64,000 nt of DNA, taken from contig CM060910.1 in the NCBI GenBank assembly GCA_030737875.1, positions 68,332,501-68,396,500 of the forward strand. Direction: 5' to 3'. The position numbers were made by a program, and so were the translations under genes. Positions 10,777-23,586 of this stretch are shown one piece after another (positions within the stretch are counted from its first letter, which is position 1; each line of letters begins with the position of its first letter). The DNA comes from Allium sativum (Eukaryota > Streptophyta > Magnoliopsida > Asparagales > Amaryllidaceae). The notes beneath the pieces were generated by a model that searched no databases, was not told the DNA's origin, and saw only the letters and a list, made by a program, of their open reading frames with translations.

Positions 10777-13700
10777 ATGGTGAGTACCAGTTCTGAATCT
10801 ATTCAATCTGATGCACCTATCCAAATTAATCAACCGATCAATTTCAACGATCCCTATTATCTCTCAAATTCAGATCATCCAGGGATGCAGCTTGGAAATC
10901 ATGTATTATCAGGTTCGAATTATTTGAATTGGTGTAGAACGGTCAGGATGGCCTTGATTGCACGAAATAAGTTGCAATTTGTTGATGGTACTCTCCCTAT
11001 GTCGTCAATTGATTCAATTGATTATCAGAAATGGGTGAGAAACGACTATGTGGTTATGTCATGGATCTTGAATTCTATGGATAAAGTTTTGTCAGAGAGC
11101 TTTATGTTTGTTGATTCTTCTTATCAACTTTGGAAGGAATTAGGTGAAAGATTTGGTCAGACTACAGCCCCGAGACTGTTTGAATTACTCCAGAATTTGA
11201 CTTCGACTTATCCGAATGAACTCAATATTGCTGAGTATTATGGAAAATTAAAGACGATTTGGGATCAACTTCAGATTCTTGAAGGATTTCCCGAATGCAC
11301 ATGTGGTGTTCTGAAGAATTTCTCTTGTGGTATTCTTAAAAAGGTAGTTGAAAATGATCAACGAAATAAACTTATGAAGTTTTTATCTGGACTCACAATA
11401 GAGTATGTTCAGGTTACAACAAATATTTTAAGTACAGATCCTCTTCCCAAGGTTCACAAGGCTTATTATATTTTACAACAAATTGAGCACCAGAATAAGA
11501 TAGCAGAGAAGAATTTAGTCATGTGGAGACAAATGCTTTTAATGTTGTCAAGAATTTTCCCAAACTAAATCTGCAGTATGCAAGAAGAGATGCAAAAAGA
11601 CAGAAAAGTGAGTTAAACTGTGAACATTGCAAGAAAAAGTTGCATTCAATTGATCAGTGCTTTAAATTGACTGGGTATCCAGAATGGTGGAATAAATAAA
11701 TTGTAGCAAAACCAAATCAAGCTTCTAAAAAGGTTAATAGTGCTTCAGTCTGATAAAGGAATTCTTGGAAACAAACCAGAATATGCTGATGTTTCGAGTG
11801 CTGCATTGAATCTTGTGACAGCTAAAGATGAACAGTTTGATCCAGTTTTAGTTTCTGCTGTATATAATCAAGTCATGAAGATGGTTCAATCTTCTTCTGC
11901 TTCTTGCTTCGAGGATAATCCACTTGTTTCTTCAATCAATCGTGCAGGTAAAATTTCTTCAATTACTGAAGATAATTTTACTAAGTGCACTTATCAGAAA
12001 TCTTGGATAGTCGATACTGGGGCTACTGACCATGTGACATCTGATATAACACTCTTTGCTTCACTAAAAAAACTAAAAATTCCTATAAAAGTTACTCTGC
12101 CTGATGGATCTATTATTCTTGTTAATCATGTTGGAACTGTATGTTTAAATAAAAATTTACAGTTAAAAAATGTATTATACATTCCTAGCTTCTAAAATAA
12201 TCTTCTTTCTGTAGGAAAGCTTCTTGATCAAAATGGTATCACAGCCAAATTCACAAATTCTTCTTGCTGTTTTTAGGACCTTGAATCGAATGTAATTCAA
12301 GCAATTGGATCAAGGATTTCTGGTTTATACAGATTGTCTTTTTCATCTTTCTTATGTTCTGTTTCTTCAAATTTTCATTATGTATTCAAGAATAATTGTT
12401 CTCTTGCTTTTATAAACAATACTATTACATCATGTAACAAACCTAGTGTTGATATTCTTCATGCTAGGTTAGGTCATCCTTCTTTTAATAAAATGAATAT
12501 ATTCAAAATCTTTATCAGGCAGAATACTTAAGAATTTTACTTGTGAAGCATGCGTGTTAGGAAAACATCATAAATTTCCTTTTTCTCATTCTGATTCATA
12601 TGCTGAATTCCCATTTGATTTAGTACATATTGATTTATAGGGAAAGTAGCATATACTAGCCTTATGTGGTGAATCTTATTTTTTAACTATTCTTGATGAT
12701 CACACAAGAAACACTTGGACATATCTGCTTCACTCTAAAGTTCAAGTAGCCCCTGTTATTAAAGATTTCATCGAATATGTCTTAACTCGATTTGAAAAGA
12801 AAGTTAAAGTTGTCAGATCAGATAATGGCACTGAGATTCAAGAATCTTGTAGAAATTTGTTTGCATCAAAAGGAATAGTTCACCAAAGATCTGTACCAGG
12901 AAATCCACAACAGAATGGTAGAGTTGAAAGTAAGCACAGGCATTTGGTTGAAACAGCAAGAACAATTAGAATTCATGCGGGTATGCCATATAAATTTTGG
13001 GGTTATTGTCTCTTGGCTGCTACTTACCTTATAAATTTGATGCCTAGTTCAGTTTTGGATTGGAAAACACCTTATGAATTGCTAATGAGTAGAACCCCTG
13101 ATTATGAACATCTTCGAGTCATTGGTTGTTTATGTTTTTCTTTTCAAAAACCACATGATAAGTTTGCTGAGAAGGCTAAGAAATGTGTTTTAATTGGATA
13201 TCCTTATGCACATAAAGGATATAAATTGTATGATATAGAAACACATAAAATTCTATCCAGCAGAGATGTTCATTTTGTTGAGAATGTTTTTTCTTTTATC
13301 AGTAAATCAGATTCTGTTCGTAGTAATGATTCTACAACTAGAACTTCAGTTTTAGTTAATCCAACCTTAGATCAGAGTGATCTTGTATTTCAGAATTCAA
13401 ATGATAATGCAGATGGTCAAAATGAATTAGTATTAATACCTTCTGATGTTTCTGATGACACAAATACTTCTCATAATGAAGATCATTCATTACATGATTC
13501 TCCTACAAGTGATGTTTCTCCTGTTCAATTATTACCCACTAGAACTTCTTCCAGAGCTTGTCAAATACCAAAGAAATTTAGTGACTATGTTACTAGAAAG
13601 CTTCCTACTAGACAAGTTAATAATTCAATTTCATTTAATGGATTCAGTGAGTCATCTTTTTATCAACTTAATGACACTGAGTTGCACAACTTAGCAAATG

Positions 13701-15309
13701 TGTTTTCTTCTTTTGAACCATATTCATATAATCAACCAAGTTGTTTCCAGAATGGGTAAATGCTATGAAACAAGAGTTAGATGCTTTAGAACAAAATGAT
13801 ACTTACCAGCTTGTTCAACTTCCTTCTAGTAAAAAACCTATTGCTTGCAAATTGGTTTTTAAAACAAAATTCAAGCCAAATGGTGAAGTAGAGAGATATA
13901 AAGCAAGGCTAGTTGCAAGAGGAAATAGATAAATTTCTGGTAAGGATTATAAACATACTTTTAGTACTGTTGCTAAACTTACAACAGTTCGAATTGTGCT
14001 AGCTGTGGCTGCAGTTAGAAATTGGTCAACACAACAATTAGACATTAACAATGCATTTCTGCATGGTTATCTTCAAGAAGAGGTATATATGCTTCCTCCT
14101 GAAGGCTACGATAAAGCACATTCAGGACAAGTTTGTAAATTGAAGAAATCCATTTATGGTTTGAAGCAAGCTTCTAAATGCTGTAATCAAGAGTTAAGTA
14201 AGTTTTTAATAACATGGGGTTTTGTTCAATCAAAATAGGATTATTCTATGTTTCTTTTTAGAAGAGACAATGATTTTGTTGTGCTAGTTGCTTATGCTGA
14301 TGATTTGCTTGTCACTGGAAATAATTCTTCTATCATTGACATACTAGAAGCTGATCTTCATAAAGCATTCATAATCAAAGATTTAGGTGATATCAAGTAT
14401 TTCCTTGGAATTGAAGTCTTAAGATCAAGATCTGGATTTTTTTTAAATCAGAGAAAGTATATTGTTGATTTACTTCGAGACTATAAACTGAAGGACTGTA
14501 AATCAGTAAGCTTTCCAATGTAGAAGGGTTTGAACCTTAGTAATTTTGAAGGAGAACTTCTTTTAGATCCTGAAATGTATAGAAGAATGATTGGTAAACT
14601 TTTATATTTAAATATGACAAGACCAGATATATCTTTTGCTGTTCAACAATTAAGTCAGTTTTTTCAATCTCCTCGAGTTCCGCATCTCAATGCAGCATTG
14701 TACATATTGAGATATTTAAAGGGTTCAATGAATTTGGGATTATCATTTCTAGCAAAATCTGATCTAATTCTTAATGCATATTGTGATGTAGATTGGGGAA
14801 TGTGTGCTGATTCAGGTAAATCACTATCTGGTTATTGCATATTTCTTGGAAATGCTTTAATATCATGGAAAACAAAGAAGCAAAATTAAAGGTTGTTTCT
14901 AAGAGTAGCACTGAGACAGAATATAGAAGTATGAGTTATGCAACTAGTGAAATGGTATGGATTGAAGGTATATTGTCAGATTTAGGTGTGATTGTTTCAA
15001 CCCCTATTGTTCTTCACTGTGATAATATGTCATCCATGCACATAGCTCAAGACCCCTGATTTCATGAAAAAACTAAGCACGCGAGGACTAAACATCATAA
15101 GCTAGATGTTCATTATGTACGAGAAAACATACAATTAGGTTTTTTGGTTACAAAGTATGTGAATTTTGGTTTGCAATTGGCAGATGTGATGACCAACCCT
15201 TAGGGTCTGATCAACATAAAGCTTTAATTCACAAGCTTGGAATGGTTTCTCTTTTCTCATGTCAAGACTGTCCTTCTTCTTTGCAAGCCATTCTTGAGGA
15301 GGGGGTGTA
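10777..15309 (+). pseudogene. Copia-4A gag-pol, broken
   Basis: This is the remnant of a copia polyprotein starting at ATG 10777. The Gag part is open to 11568, with the family signature DPYYLSNSDHPGMQL near its start. A degenerate zinc knuckle (CEHCKKKLHSIDQC) is near 11605-11650. A protease segment DTGATDHV is near 12012, the integrase zinc region is at 12440-12600, and the DDE region is at 12620-12940 with VESK where copy B has VERK. Reverse transcriptase is at 13750-14520, with YADD in place of YVDD near 14295. RNase H is at 14740-15300. At least ten stops and several frameshifts break it, for example at 11697, 12193, 12640, 13930, 14236, 14521 and about 14885. It cannot make an active polyprotein. 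Several lesions are shared with copy B. Confidence 0.93.
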
Positions 15310-15505
15310 AAGTTAATAATCTGAGATGTTTCATACAGTAGTGCTTGTATTTCATATTGTATTCGGTTTTCTATTGTATTTGTATTTTGTTGTTTGAATG
15401 GGCTGGACTGTAAAAGCCTACTGGTTTGTATTATACTAAATACTTTGTATCGGTTTGGTAGCTTGAATAGAAAAACATTTTACTTTGACTAAAGCTCTCT
15501 TCTCA
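15306..15505 (+). repeat. Copia-4A 3' LTR
   Basis: This is the intact 200-bp LTR that shows the empty Helitron target. It is followed directly by the CTATA duplication at 15506-15510. Confidence 0.95.
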
Positions 15506-15899
15506 CTATATAATTGAGCTAAACCTATGAAGTTTAGCTCCAATACATGCCTAACTTGTTTGAGTACTCAAATAGGCTTTTACTGGAAGTGGCGGTTCAA
15601 ACTGATCAGTTGGTCGTTGTAAAATATTGTAAAAAGACTGATAATGATAATGTTATACTATGCAAAATTGTATGAAAACTCTGAAGTTGCTCACAAGATG
15701 TCATAAAAATTGAAACTAGAAATGGGGAAAATAAACTTAAGATTAAGATTAAGATGCAGTTTGGCTAACTCTACAGAATATTAGTAACACAAAATCTGAA
15801 TCATAATGAATGTTTTCGAACAGTGCAAATCAATTCGACGCTCCTACTATTAGCAACGTGCCTGAAAATTTAAGCATTAGATCATCTCATGAAACCCAG
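15506..15899 (+). repeat. Duplicated locus, copy A, probable ARF intron
   Basis: This matches 63569-63962 with roughly 4-5% difference. It lies just upstream of the ARF exon and ends in the acceptor-like CCCAG at 15895-15899, so it is probably the 3' end of an ARF intron. In that reading the Copia elements to the left all sit in intronic or flanking DNA. Confidence 0.55.
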
Positions 15900-15963
15900 A
15901 GCTGACATACTAGAAGCTGCAATAAGGTGCACATGAATGGCATGGCAGTTGGGAGAGCAGTAG
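15900..15963 (+). pseudogene. ARF PB1-domain exon, 5' part (copy A)
   Basis: In frame, these bases encode TRSCNKVHMNGMAVGRAV, the conserved entry into the C-terminal PB1 (domain III/IV) of plant AUXIN RESPONSE FACTORs of the ARF1/ARF2 group. That domain mediates ARF-ARF and ARF-Aux/IAA pairing in the nucleus. The exon would start after CCCAG at 15899. Its second codon is TGA (15903-15905), where copy B has CGA. The coding sequence is cut in the codon after GRAV by a 5.76-kb solo LTR and resumes at 21732. I do not see the B3 DNA-binding exons in this window. This is a pseudogene piece in its present form. Confidence 0.85.
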
Positions 15964-17475
15964 TGTAATAACCAGGAAATCCGAGCCAATTTAAAAAATT
16001 TATTTTGGCAATTTTGATAAATTTTGAATATTTAAAATGAATTATTTTAAATAATAATGACAAAAAATTTATTTTGAATAGAATTAGAACGTATATATTT
16101 ATTTGAATCGTCGTTAGAATATACATATTTATTTTAAATTATAAAAGGAATTGAAAATGGCGCAGTAGTTCGATAATTCGATTTCAAAGTTCAAATGAAC
16201 GTACAGGATTCAAAATAAACTGGATTTTGGCGAAACCCAAAATATTTGAATCTAATTGAAAATATCTTTCCAACGAATCCGAGAAATCAAAATTTCATAG
16301 CGGGAATCAAAAGTTATGCCCAGTTGAAAATTCAGTATAGTCGCTATGGAATTCTGACCCTTAAAAATGGGAATTTTGCAAACGATCTTTGTTTTCGACG
16401 AAACCACTTTTGTTGGATCCGTGATATCAAATTATTGCTAGATTCCAAAATTCGTAATTTTTCGAATCAATATGTGAGCGTGGCAAAGGAAAACGCTTTT
16501 GACCAGTTTTAGTTGATTTTAATCGACTGGAAAATGGCCATTTTTCAAACGGTCTCAGAATTTGAAGAAATTAGTTTTGTTAGGACCGTATCGTCAATAC
16601 GAAGCTAGAAAATATTTTTCGGGAATTTTTAGAGACTGTATGTGTTCCCGATAAATTAAAATGTGCATTAAATTCAAGTTTGATTATTTTATTAATTTAT
16701 ATTTTAAATTTGAAGAAAACTGATCGAAATGATGGAACTGGCTTATAATACATATCCCATTGTGTTCAGAATGGAGATAATTAGCTAGGGGCGACAGTCG
16801 TTGGGTTCGAACGAAAAAGGTAACCTTTTTTGGATTTAAAAATTAAAATATAATTAAATATTAAATTATATACATCACTTTCCCCTCTTTCCCTCCTTCA
16901 GTCAACGCAGAGATTAAATAAAATAAAAAATGGGGGAAGACCTAATCGATCTCGCCGCTGCTCACACGGCCGTCGCCCCTCCGCTAGACGCCGGAGCTCG
17001 TCCTCCACCACGCTGCGACCTCCCCTTCGCGCCTCTCTCTCTCATCGCTCCCCTCTCGTTCTCTCTCCTCTAAACCCCCTCCCAATCCACCGCGAGACAA
17101 CCCAGCGCCTGGCCCTCCGTCCAACACCGCACCATCGTGGGTCCCCCACCACCAGCCGACCAGACCCAACGCCATTTACCCCCCCCCCCTTCCTCTAACG
17201 AATACAGTAAGTCTCTTTTTCTTTTTATATATTAAACCATTGATTTTAAATTCGATTTTTATAGAACACGTAGTTTTAAAACTTAATAAAAATATGATTG
17301 TTTATTTAAATAAGGAGTTGACTTTTATTTAGAAAAAGTTTTGATTTTTAATATAAAAGATTTGATTTTTAACAAGGAAAAGGTTTTGGTTTTTAAACTA
17401 GAAAAGAATTGATGCTTAAAATTAGAAAAAGGTAAGATTTTTAATTATATAAAAATTATAATTTTTATATAAGTA

Positions 17476-17650
17476 TAGCGATTATAAAAATATGATTTTT
17501 ATATGATAGCGATTATAAAAATATGATTTTTATATGATAGCGATTATAAAAATATGATTTTTTATATGATAGCGATTATAAAAAATATGATTTTTATATG
17601 GTAGAGAATATAAAAATACGATATTTTATATATGTTGTCGCGATATAAAA
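17476..17650 (+). repeat. 31-bp tandem array inside the solo LTR
   Basis: A unit starting TAGCGATTATAAAAATATGA is repeated at 17476, 17507, 17538 and 17570, with a decayed fifth copy near 17602. The spacing is 31-32 bp. The giant LTRs near 52440 and 58625 carry longer AT-rich arrays at a comparable place. Confidence 0.85.
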
Positions 17651-17939
17651 ATGCGATTATTAAAATAAATATCATATTAAAAATGTGATTTTTAATCTGA
17701 ACAGCGTAGAGAAGATCGCGTTGGAATTTCTGGAAACCAAACAGTTTAGAAATTCAGAAATTAAAATGGCGGAGTGGATCCGAAAGGTGAGAACTCCTCA
17801 CTTTTATTTTAATTTCTAGTTGAAATATATACTAGGATGTAGACGGTGCTTAGCAGCACCCGACATCCGTCGTCCACAGACCATGGATGACTTGTTTGTT
17901 TGATTGCTGTGTTGTGAAATTTGACTGTTGATTGTGATG

Positions 17940-18535
17940 TGTGAAATAAACATTCATGTGTTGAAATAAAATATATAGTCAGGTGTTGAAATAAAATATA
18001 TATATTCATGGGTTGAATAAAATATATATTCGTGTGTTGAAGTAAAATAAATAGTAATAAACAAATCAGATGATTTGTTTATATACACTGATTTGACTGA
18101 TATTGATTGGGACGATAAATTTTACACATCGCCCAACTGCACCAATGAAAATCTGTGTTTGTTGATTTGAAACCCCACACGGGTATTGGGATAATATTTG
18201 ATGTACACTAATCCCGATTGTTTAGTTGTATGTCAATCGATGGGTTGACAGACTGTGTAAGCGTTAATTATTTATATTTAATGCTTAGGAAGTTGTGTGG
18301 TGCACTCTGGATGATGGTTGATTATTTATCGTTGCTATTATATACATGTGTTGTAGAAAATCCATATAATTAACATTATATGGTAATTGATTGGGCCTCA
18401 TTCCAATTTAGAAAATAAATTCATGTGTTGAATTGAAAATAAATTCATGTGTTGAATAGAAAATAAATTCATGTGTTGAATTGAAAATATATTCGTGTGT
18501 TGAATAGAATAAACATTCATGTGTTGAATAAAAGC
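17940..18535 (+). repeat. Dispersed TTCATGTGTTGAA repeats in the solo LTR
   Basis: Short motifs of the form TTCATGTGTTGAAT plus an AT spacer recur in two clusters, about 17945-18045 and 18418-18530. Their reverse complement (CAACACATGAA) forms similar clusters at 52690-52770 and 58905-59020 in the giant-LTR element, which supports common ancestry. Confidence 0.75.
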
Positions 18536-21500
18536 CGTGTTGATTAGATTGACGCCATTTTGACATGAACGATATTTATATCGATTTTATTCATTTTTAT
18601 AATGAATATGGAAAAAATAATTGATTTCAAAATATAACGTTTTGAAAATATTATCATTTGTATATCGATGATGTGGAATATTCAATTTTGATTCGAAATT
18701 GAATATGAAGTTGAAATCGTTTTGAAACCGAATTTAAAACAATTTATAAAATACGTTTTAAAAGGAAATCGACGAAATATATATAATATACATATTATAT
18801 ATAACGGCCTGAAAAGAACGCGCCGCACCGCGGTAGTTCGCGATTTTCGACCATTGACTTCGAATGGATATTACAGGAGATCCGACCGTCAGACTCTCCT
18901 AAAACCGGAACCGTTGGGTTCGTATCAAAAAGAGTTTTCTAACGAATGTTAGTGATTTGAAATCTAACGGTTGGATTTGGAATTATGTCCAAATCATAAT
19001 TGGAAAAGGTCGCTGTAAGTGCAGTTCGATGGCCGTTGATGGAAATCGACTGTACGGCCCTTGATAAAATTATTAAAAATAGTAATAATTTGTGTAAAAT
19101 CATAAGAAATGATTTGTGAAGAATTGAGATGAAAAATTCCAAATTTGAAAGGATAAAAATAGATTTTTTATCGAAATGAACTAGTTTTGAACTAGAATTA
19201 TAATCCCATTTATTTTTAAAATAAATAAAGTGGATTTGAAATGGTTTTGAAAATAACCAGAATTTCCAATATATAAAGTGGAAATGGATTTGAATCGAAA
19301 TTGTCTTTGGAATATTTCGATGTTGGATTTCGTGATGATACAGATATTGTTATGGGAATTTGAAAGATATATTTATATCGTTATTTCCAATACGATATTT
19401 GTTGGTTGTAGAATTTGATATTGAATATAAGCCGATATATTTTCTATTCAGAGCCTTGTATTTAATATCAAATGTGATTTGGGTTTATCGTGAACGGTGT
19501 TTTAAATAACATTTGTTCTTTAACTCAATAATTAATGGAATGTGATTTTGGGTTTATCGTGAACCGTGTTTTAGATGACGTTGGTTCTTTAACTCACTTA
19601 AAGACAGGATATTGATTTTTGGGAAGATTAAAACTAAGTGGAGTTTTAATGAATCTTTAATTAGATTGAAGTGATCGAGAATGGAGTATCACCAGTTTTT
19701 CTCCAGGCGATAGTTAAATCTTTAATTAGATTTGAACGTGAAATGGTGATTAAATTTACCGATAACACAGTGGTGTTAGATATGAAGTATGACCAGTTTT
19801 ACTTCATGGGATGAATAGGTTGGGATTGGGAAATAAAATAAATGATTACTGCGGTGTGGTTCGCTAATCCCGACTAATATGAATTGATATTCACAAGAAG
19901 ATTAAAGAATAAATTTAAAGAATTTTTCTTTGATAAAATTAATGGGAACCATTCCCAAAATATAAGAATATTTGAATAAAAGAATATTCTGAATTGTAAT
20001 GAGGCGTATGTTGTGTTTGTGTAACACTTGTTTATTATATACGCGAGTTATTCAGAAAGACCGGATTTATCCCATTCTGAATAACTGATTCGACGTGGTA
20101 TCGAGGATGAAGACGGTGGTCGAAGAGCGGAGGTCTTCACATCGTTTGGGTGATTACTGATGATCTTGATTGGGTTGTACACCCAAGAGGAGGGAATCAG
20201 TTGGTGATTGTCTAGACGTACTTGGAGATCGATGGATATGCGAGGTACAAGGTGCCTCCGGTTTCGTTCAGACCCAGAACGAACTTGTAAATGGACTATG
20301 TGTCTGACATTGGATTTTATTCTCTGTGATTGATTTCTATTAAATATATATCTGTTTGGCGGCGGAGAATTTATTCTCTTGCTTGACGCCCTTCTCTGAG
20401 ACGTACGAGCTCAGGGGTTATATATTGATGGATATCAATCGCATGGAGTGAATTGCCTGTGTGGCATGCCTAAGTGGCAATTGATCAAGGTTTCTGTTGA
20501 AAAGCAAAATCTTGTGGTTGATGATCAAAGCACCGCCTGTGTGGCATAGCTTTATGTAACGTTGATTCGCGAGCCTCACACCCCGGTTGTGAACCAGAAA
20601 CGGGAGAGGACATCAGGGAGGGCATGCGTTTCCTTCTAGCTAGAAGTGGCGTCAGTGGTTTTACACGCCCTGATGAGTTTGACTTATGTGGTTGTTGCTG
20701 TTGCGAGGCGCCTCGGGTATATCGGTGACTATGTGGAGCTGATAGAGTCAGTGGACTCATTGACACCCCATAGGGTGGGGAAACGCAATGTCCATGGTTT
20801 AAGTTTAATCCACATCGGTGAACTGGCCTTGACGATCCAAGGGCCCACCTGAGTCTAGGTCCTGAGACACAGGCTAGAGCGTCTCGAATTCGGTAAGGAC
20901 AATCCCTTGCCTTGGTTCACAGATGGAAATCCAACTTCCAATACGTGACATGTGCAGTTTTGACTGTAGAGCCTAGTATTGGCGACATGATATATGGTAC
21001 CCATGCCGTCTATGATTAATATTTATGATTGAAATTGTTTTGACACTATACACTTATAGTAATAATAAATGATGAAATTTAGCGTATCAAGCATTCTTTG
21101 GCTATTATAAGGTAAAACCCTATCCTCCGGTTTGTGTTGCATTGTGTGATGGGACCTGGGTCTTATAATAGCTTCATTGTTCTTTATTTAGCATTGCGCG
21201 GTTGTTTTATGCACTGGTGTTATTGGGAGGAAACCCGTTCCGTGTTATACGGCGTGGTCCCTTGATTTACCTAACTTTAAAATAAAGATTAATAACTGTT
21301 TTAATTCTCACACTAGTCACATGACTGACCTGGAGTTTATTGTTTTAACCTAAACTCTGGGTGCCCTTATTTTCGACACGGGCAGCTAGTAGTTGGGTTT
21401 TGCAGATTTATATTCACAGGATCCTGGTTTACAGCTGGAACAATACTTGGAAAGCTCTGTATTCATGTATTACTTCTAGTTGTGCTTTGTATTATTTTTT

Positions 21501-21731
21501 CGCTGCTATGTATTTAGATGTAATTTAAATCTCTGATATTTGTGATGTATATTATTTATTCATACTCTGTATATTCTTGTATTCTGATGTAATTGTTGTA
21601 ATATACAATGAAATGTTCTTCTGTTTGCGTTCCAATTTGTCATGTTCTCAAACCAATCAGGGGATTCGAACGGTCTTGGTCGGTTTAGCGATCGATTCGG
21701 ATCAAACGAAATTCACGATCGTTACAAGTAG

Positions 21732-21922
21732 ACTTGACAAAATATGACAATTTCCATGATCTCTTATGCAAGCTTGAAGAAATGTTAAACATAGAAGGAG
21801 AATTGACCAGTGATATGAAAAAGTGGCAGGTTGTTTACACTAATGATGAAAATGACATAATGCTAGTTGGAGACAATCCTTGGCATGAATTTTGCAGCAT
21901 GGTGAATAAAGTATACATATAA
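21732..21922 (+). pseudogene. ARF PB1-domain exon, 3' part (copy A)
   Basis: This continues the frame from 15963 across the solo LTR. The encoded protein has DLTKYDNFHDLLCKLEEML, then EGELTS, KKWQVVYTNDENDIMLVGD, NPWHEFCSMV and KVYI, which is the ARF PB1 core including the acidic OPCA-type loop. Two usually acidic positions are Asn here (TNDEND, GDNPW). The frame ends in TAA (21920-21922), exactly where ARFs have an aromatic residue after Ile. Beyond it the conserved TYEEAKQLS can still be read (21923-21949), so the stop is a late point mutation. ARF identity is confident from the motif string; the clade is inferred. Confidence 0.9.
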
Positions 21923-23254
21923 ACGTATGAGGAGGCGAAACAACTATCAAAGGCAAGACCGACAGCTGTAAAAAAATAAAAATACATGAACACGAAGGAA
22001 CAAACGTGAGCCATGATGACCAGACCTCAGTTGCTTCTGATAAGGATTGCTGACTAGCTAAGCTCTTGATATGATGGAACCCAAATCAAACTAGCGCTTT
22101 GAATTTCGTCGCAAAACTTTCTCTATCTACATACATAAGTTTTTGGGCCAAAGGTGGGCCTATGTATTTTAACTTTTGTAATATGAGTTTGGTTTTGTTG
22201 AAGCATGAATGGAGGCAAAAAAAGGAAAGTGATGGGTTGTCATTATATTTTTGGAGGGACATGCATCTTTTAGTTAGGATGTCTTCTTTTAGTGGAAGAC
22301 GAAGATAAAGAAAGCTAGTAGAGCTATTTCCCTCTTTGTGTTCCTCCTTTTATTATACTATATATAATATGATATATGAATCATGATGCTAGGTCATTAT
22401 AATGTATGGTATGCAAGTTGAGGACGCCTCCTTGAGTCTTCAATTCTACGTTTGATGTTATAATTTGGGTTCCTTGTCTTCCCTATTCAGTTCAACTAAT
22501 TGACGACAACATAAATTTTGACATCGTTTGACATACATGCGAGGAGGTGAAATGTTTTCTTCAAGGTTGGTTACTTTCCACTTAAAAATAAGTGGGAAAA
22601 AGGACATATGAAATAGCTAACAAAACGTTTGAATGGTAAAATCATTGATCACTTCAAGTTTTCGAAGTCATCGACAACCACCTATCACAGTCCAAAACAC
22701 TATTAAATTGAATACAGTTAAAACATGTTTGCCTAAAAATATATCAAATTATGGCAAAACTGAATATTGGGAGTAGTAGTCTGTACTGTCTGTTTAGCAT
22801 AGATATGGAAACTATATTAATGCATAATAATAAATACAAAGAAAAAAAAGAAAACAATGACGGTAACAAACTGCATAAAATACCACATACCTGGACATCA
22901 AGTTGACTTGTTTAAATCAAGTTGAGACATCGCAGTAAAGTGTCCAACATAATTCATAAAGAACAAGAGCTTACATGCACCGTGATATTAACAACCAAAG
23001 CAAACTTATTTTTTAATCGCATGGGGTTTGAAGATATGTATCTGCAATAATCAAATGTTATGCATAAGTTAAACATGCATCATAAAGATTAAAACATGCC
23101 AGAAAGAAATCGCTTATCGATTATGAGAAAAAAAGTACACATCTTCTATATTAAAAAAAGGTTGTATCATAGTATCACAAGGAGTTAAATTAGCATATAA
23201 GCTGTATACAATGAAAGAGTAAAACCAAACTCCTATCTCCTATGGATATCCAAA
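21923..23254. other. Decayed ARF tail and spacer
   Basis: The first ~130 bases still read as ARF C-terminal sequence, broken by a stop and an apparent frameshift near 21950-21975. The rest is AT-rich spacer with no gene I can support. Short frames such as 22099-22308 match nothing I recognise. Confidence 0.5.
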
Positions 23255-23445
23255 TGGGAAAATGAAGGTTTGTCTCCAACCACAAACCTTCTTATTTGTA
23301 CCTGGTTCCTCATTTGACTATATGCATTTTTGATGACGTGGGATAATTAAGCCTAGAATCAAGTATCTATTTTTTAAGCGGTTGGGTTACACAAAAATAC
23401 AATTGACTGTATATATGCCTACATGGATCATGTGAACACAATTTA
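23255..23445. repeat. Fragment of the duplicated locus (copy E)
   Basis: This fragment matches 666-835 and 43920-44095 (CCAACCACAAACCTTCTT, the GTGGGATAATTAAG stretch, the AACTGTATATAT region) but lacks the 120-bp conserved segment. It is a third, older piece of the same local array. Confidence 0.75.
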
Positions 23446-23583
23446 TAGTTTCAACTTTCAAACATGATATGCAACTTATTTTTAACACAATTTAGTGTAT
23501 TTCATATGATGCAAAAGACTTGTGAAATTTGCAGAGGGTCGGGGATACTACTGAGAAAGATTACTACATCCACCATTCCAACT

Positions 23584-23586
<3 letters not shown>

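Larger units (their letters stand above)
8736..15505 (+). mobile_element. Copia-4A: degenerate Ty1/copia element
   Basis: This is a 5-kb Copia element enlarged to 6.8 kb by a Helitron in its left LTR. The LTRs are about 200 bp (8736-8791 plus 10543-10686, and 15306-15505), with TG...CA ends and a CTATA target-site duplication at 8731-8735 and 15506-15510. The primer site TGGTATCGGAGCC starts at 10687. The purine tract GAGGAGGGGG precedes the right LTR. The LTRs differ by roughly 4-5%. Copy B (45707-63568) has the same TSD, so the two are products of duplication, not independent insertions. Confidence 0.95.
15964..21726 (+). mobile_element. 5.76-kb solo LTR
   Basis: This stretch begins TGTAATAACC, ends GATCGTTACA and is flanked by a perfect AGTAG duplication (15959-15963 and 21727-21731). 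There is no internal retroviral region, so it is a solo LTR left by recombination between two LTRs, or possibly a single-LTR derivative. Its start, tandem arrays and TTCATGTGTTGAAT-type repeats match, in opposite orientation, the giant LTRs at 49795-54760 and 56012-60491, so it is a diverged relative. It carries no coding sequence I trust. It sits inside the ARF PB1 exon. Confidence 0.88.

Noticed and set aside
16984..17175. Gly/Arg-rich minus-strand frame
   Set aside because: It arises from a CT/GC-rich tract inside the solo LTR and has no domain or partner in related LTRs.
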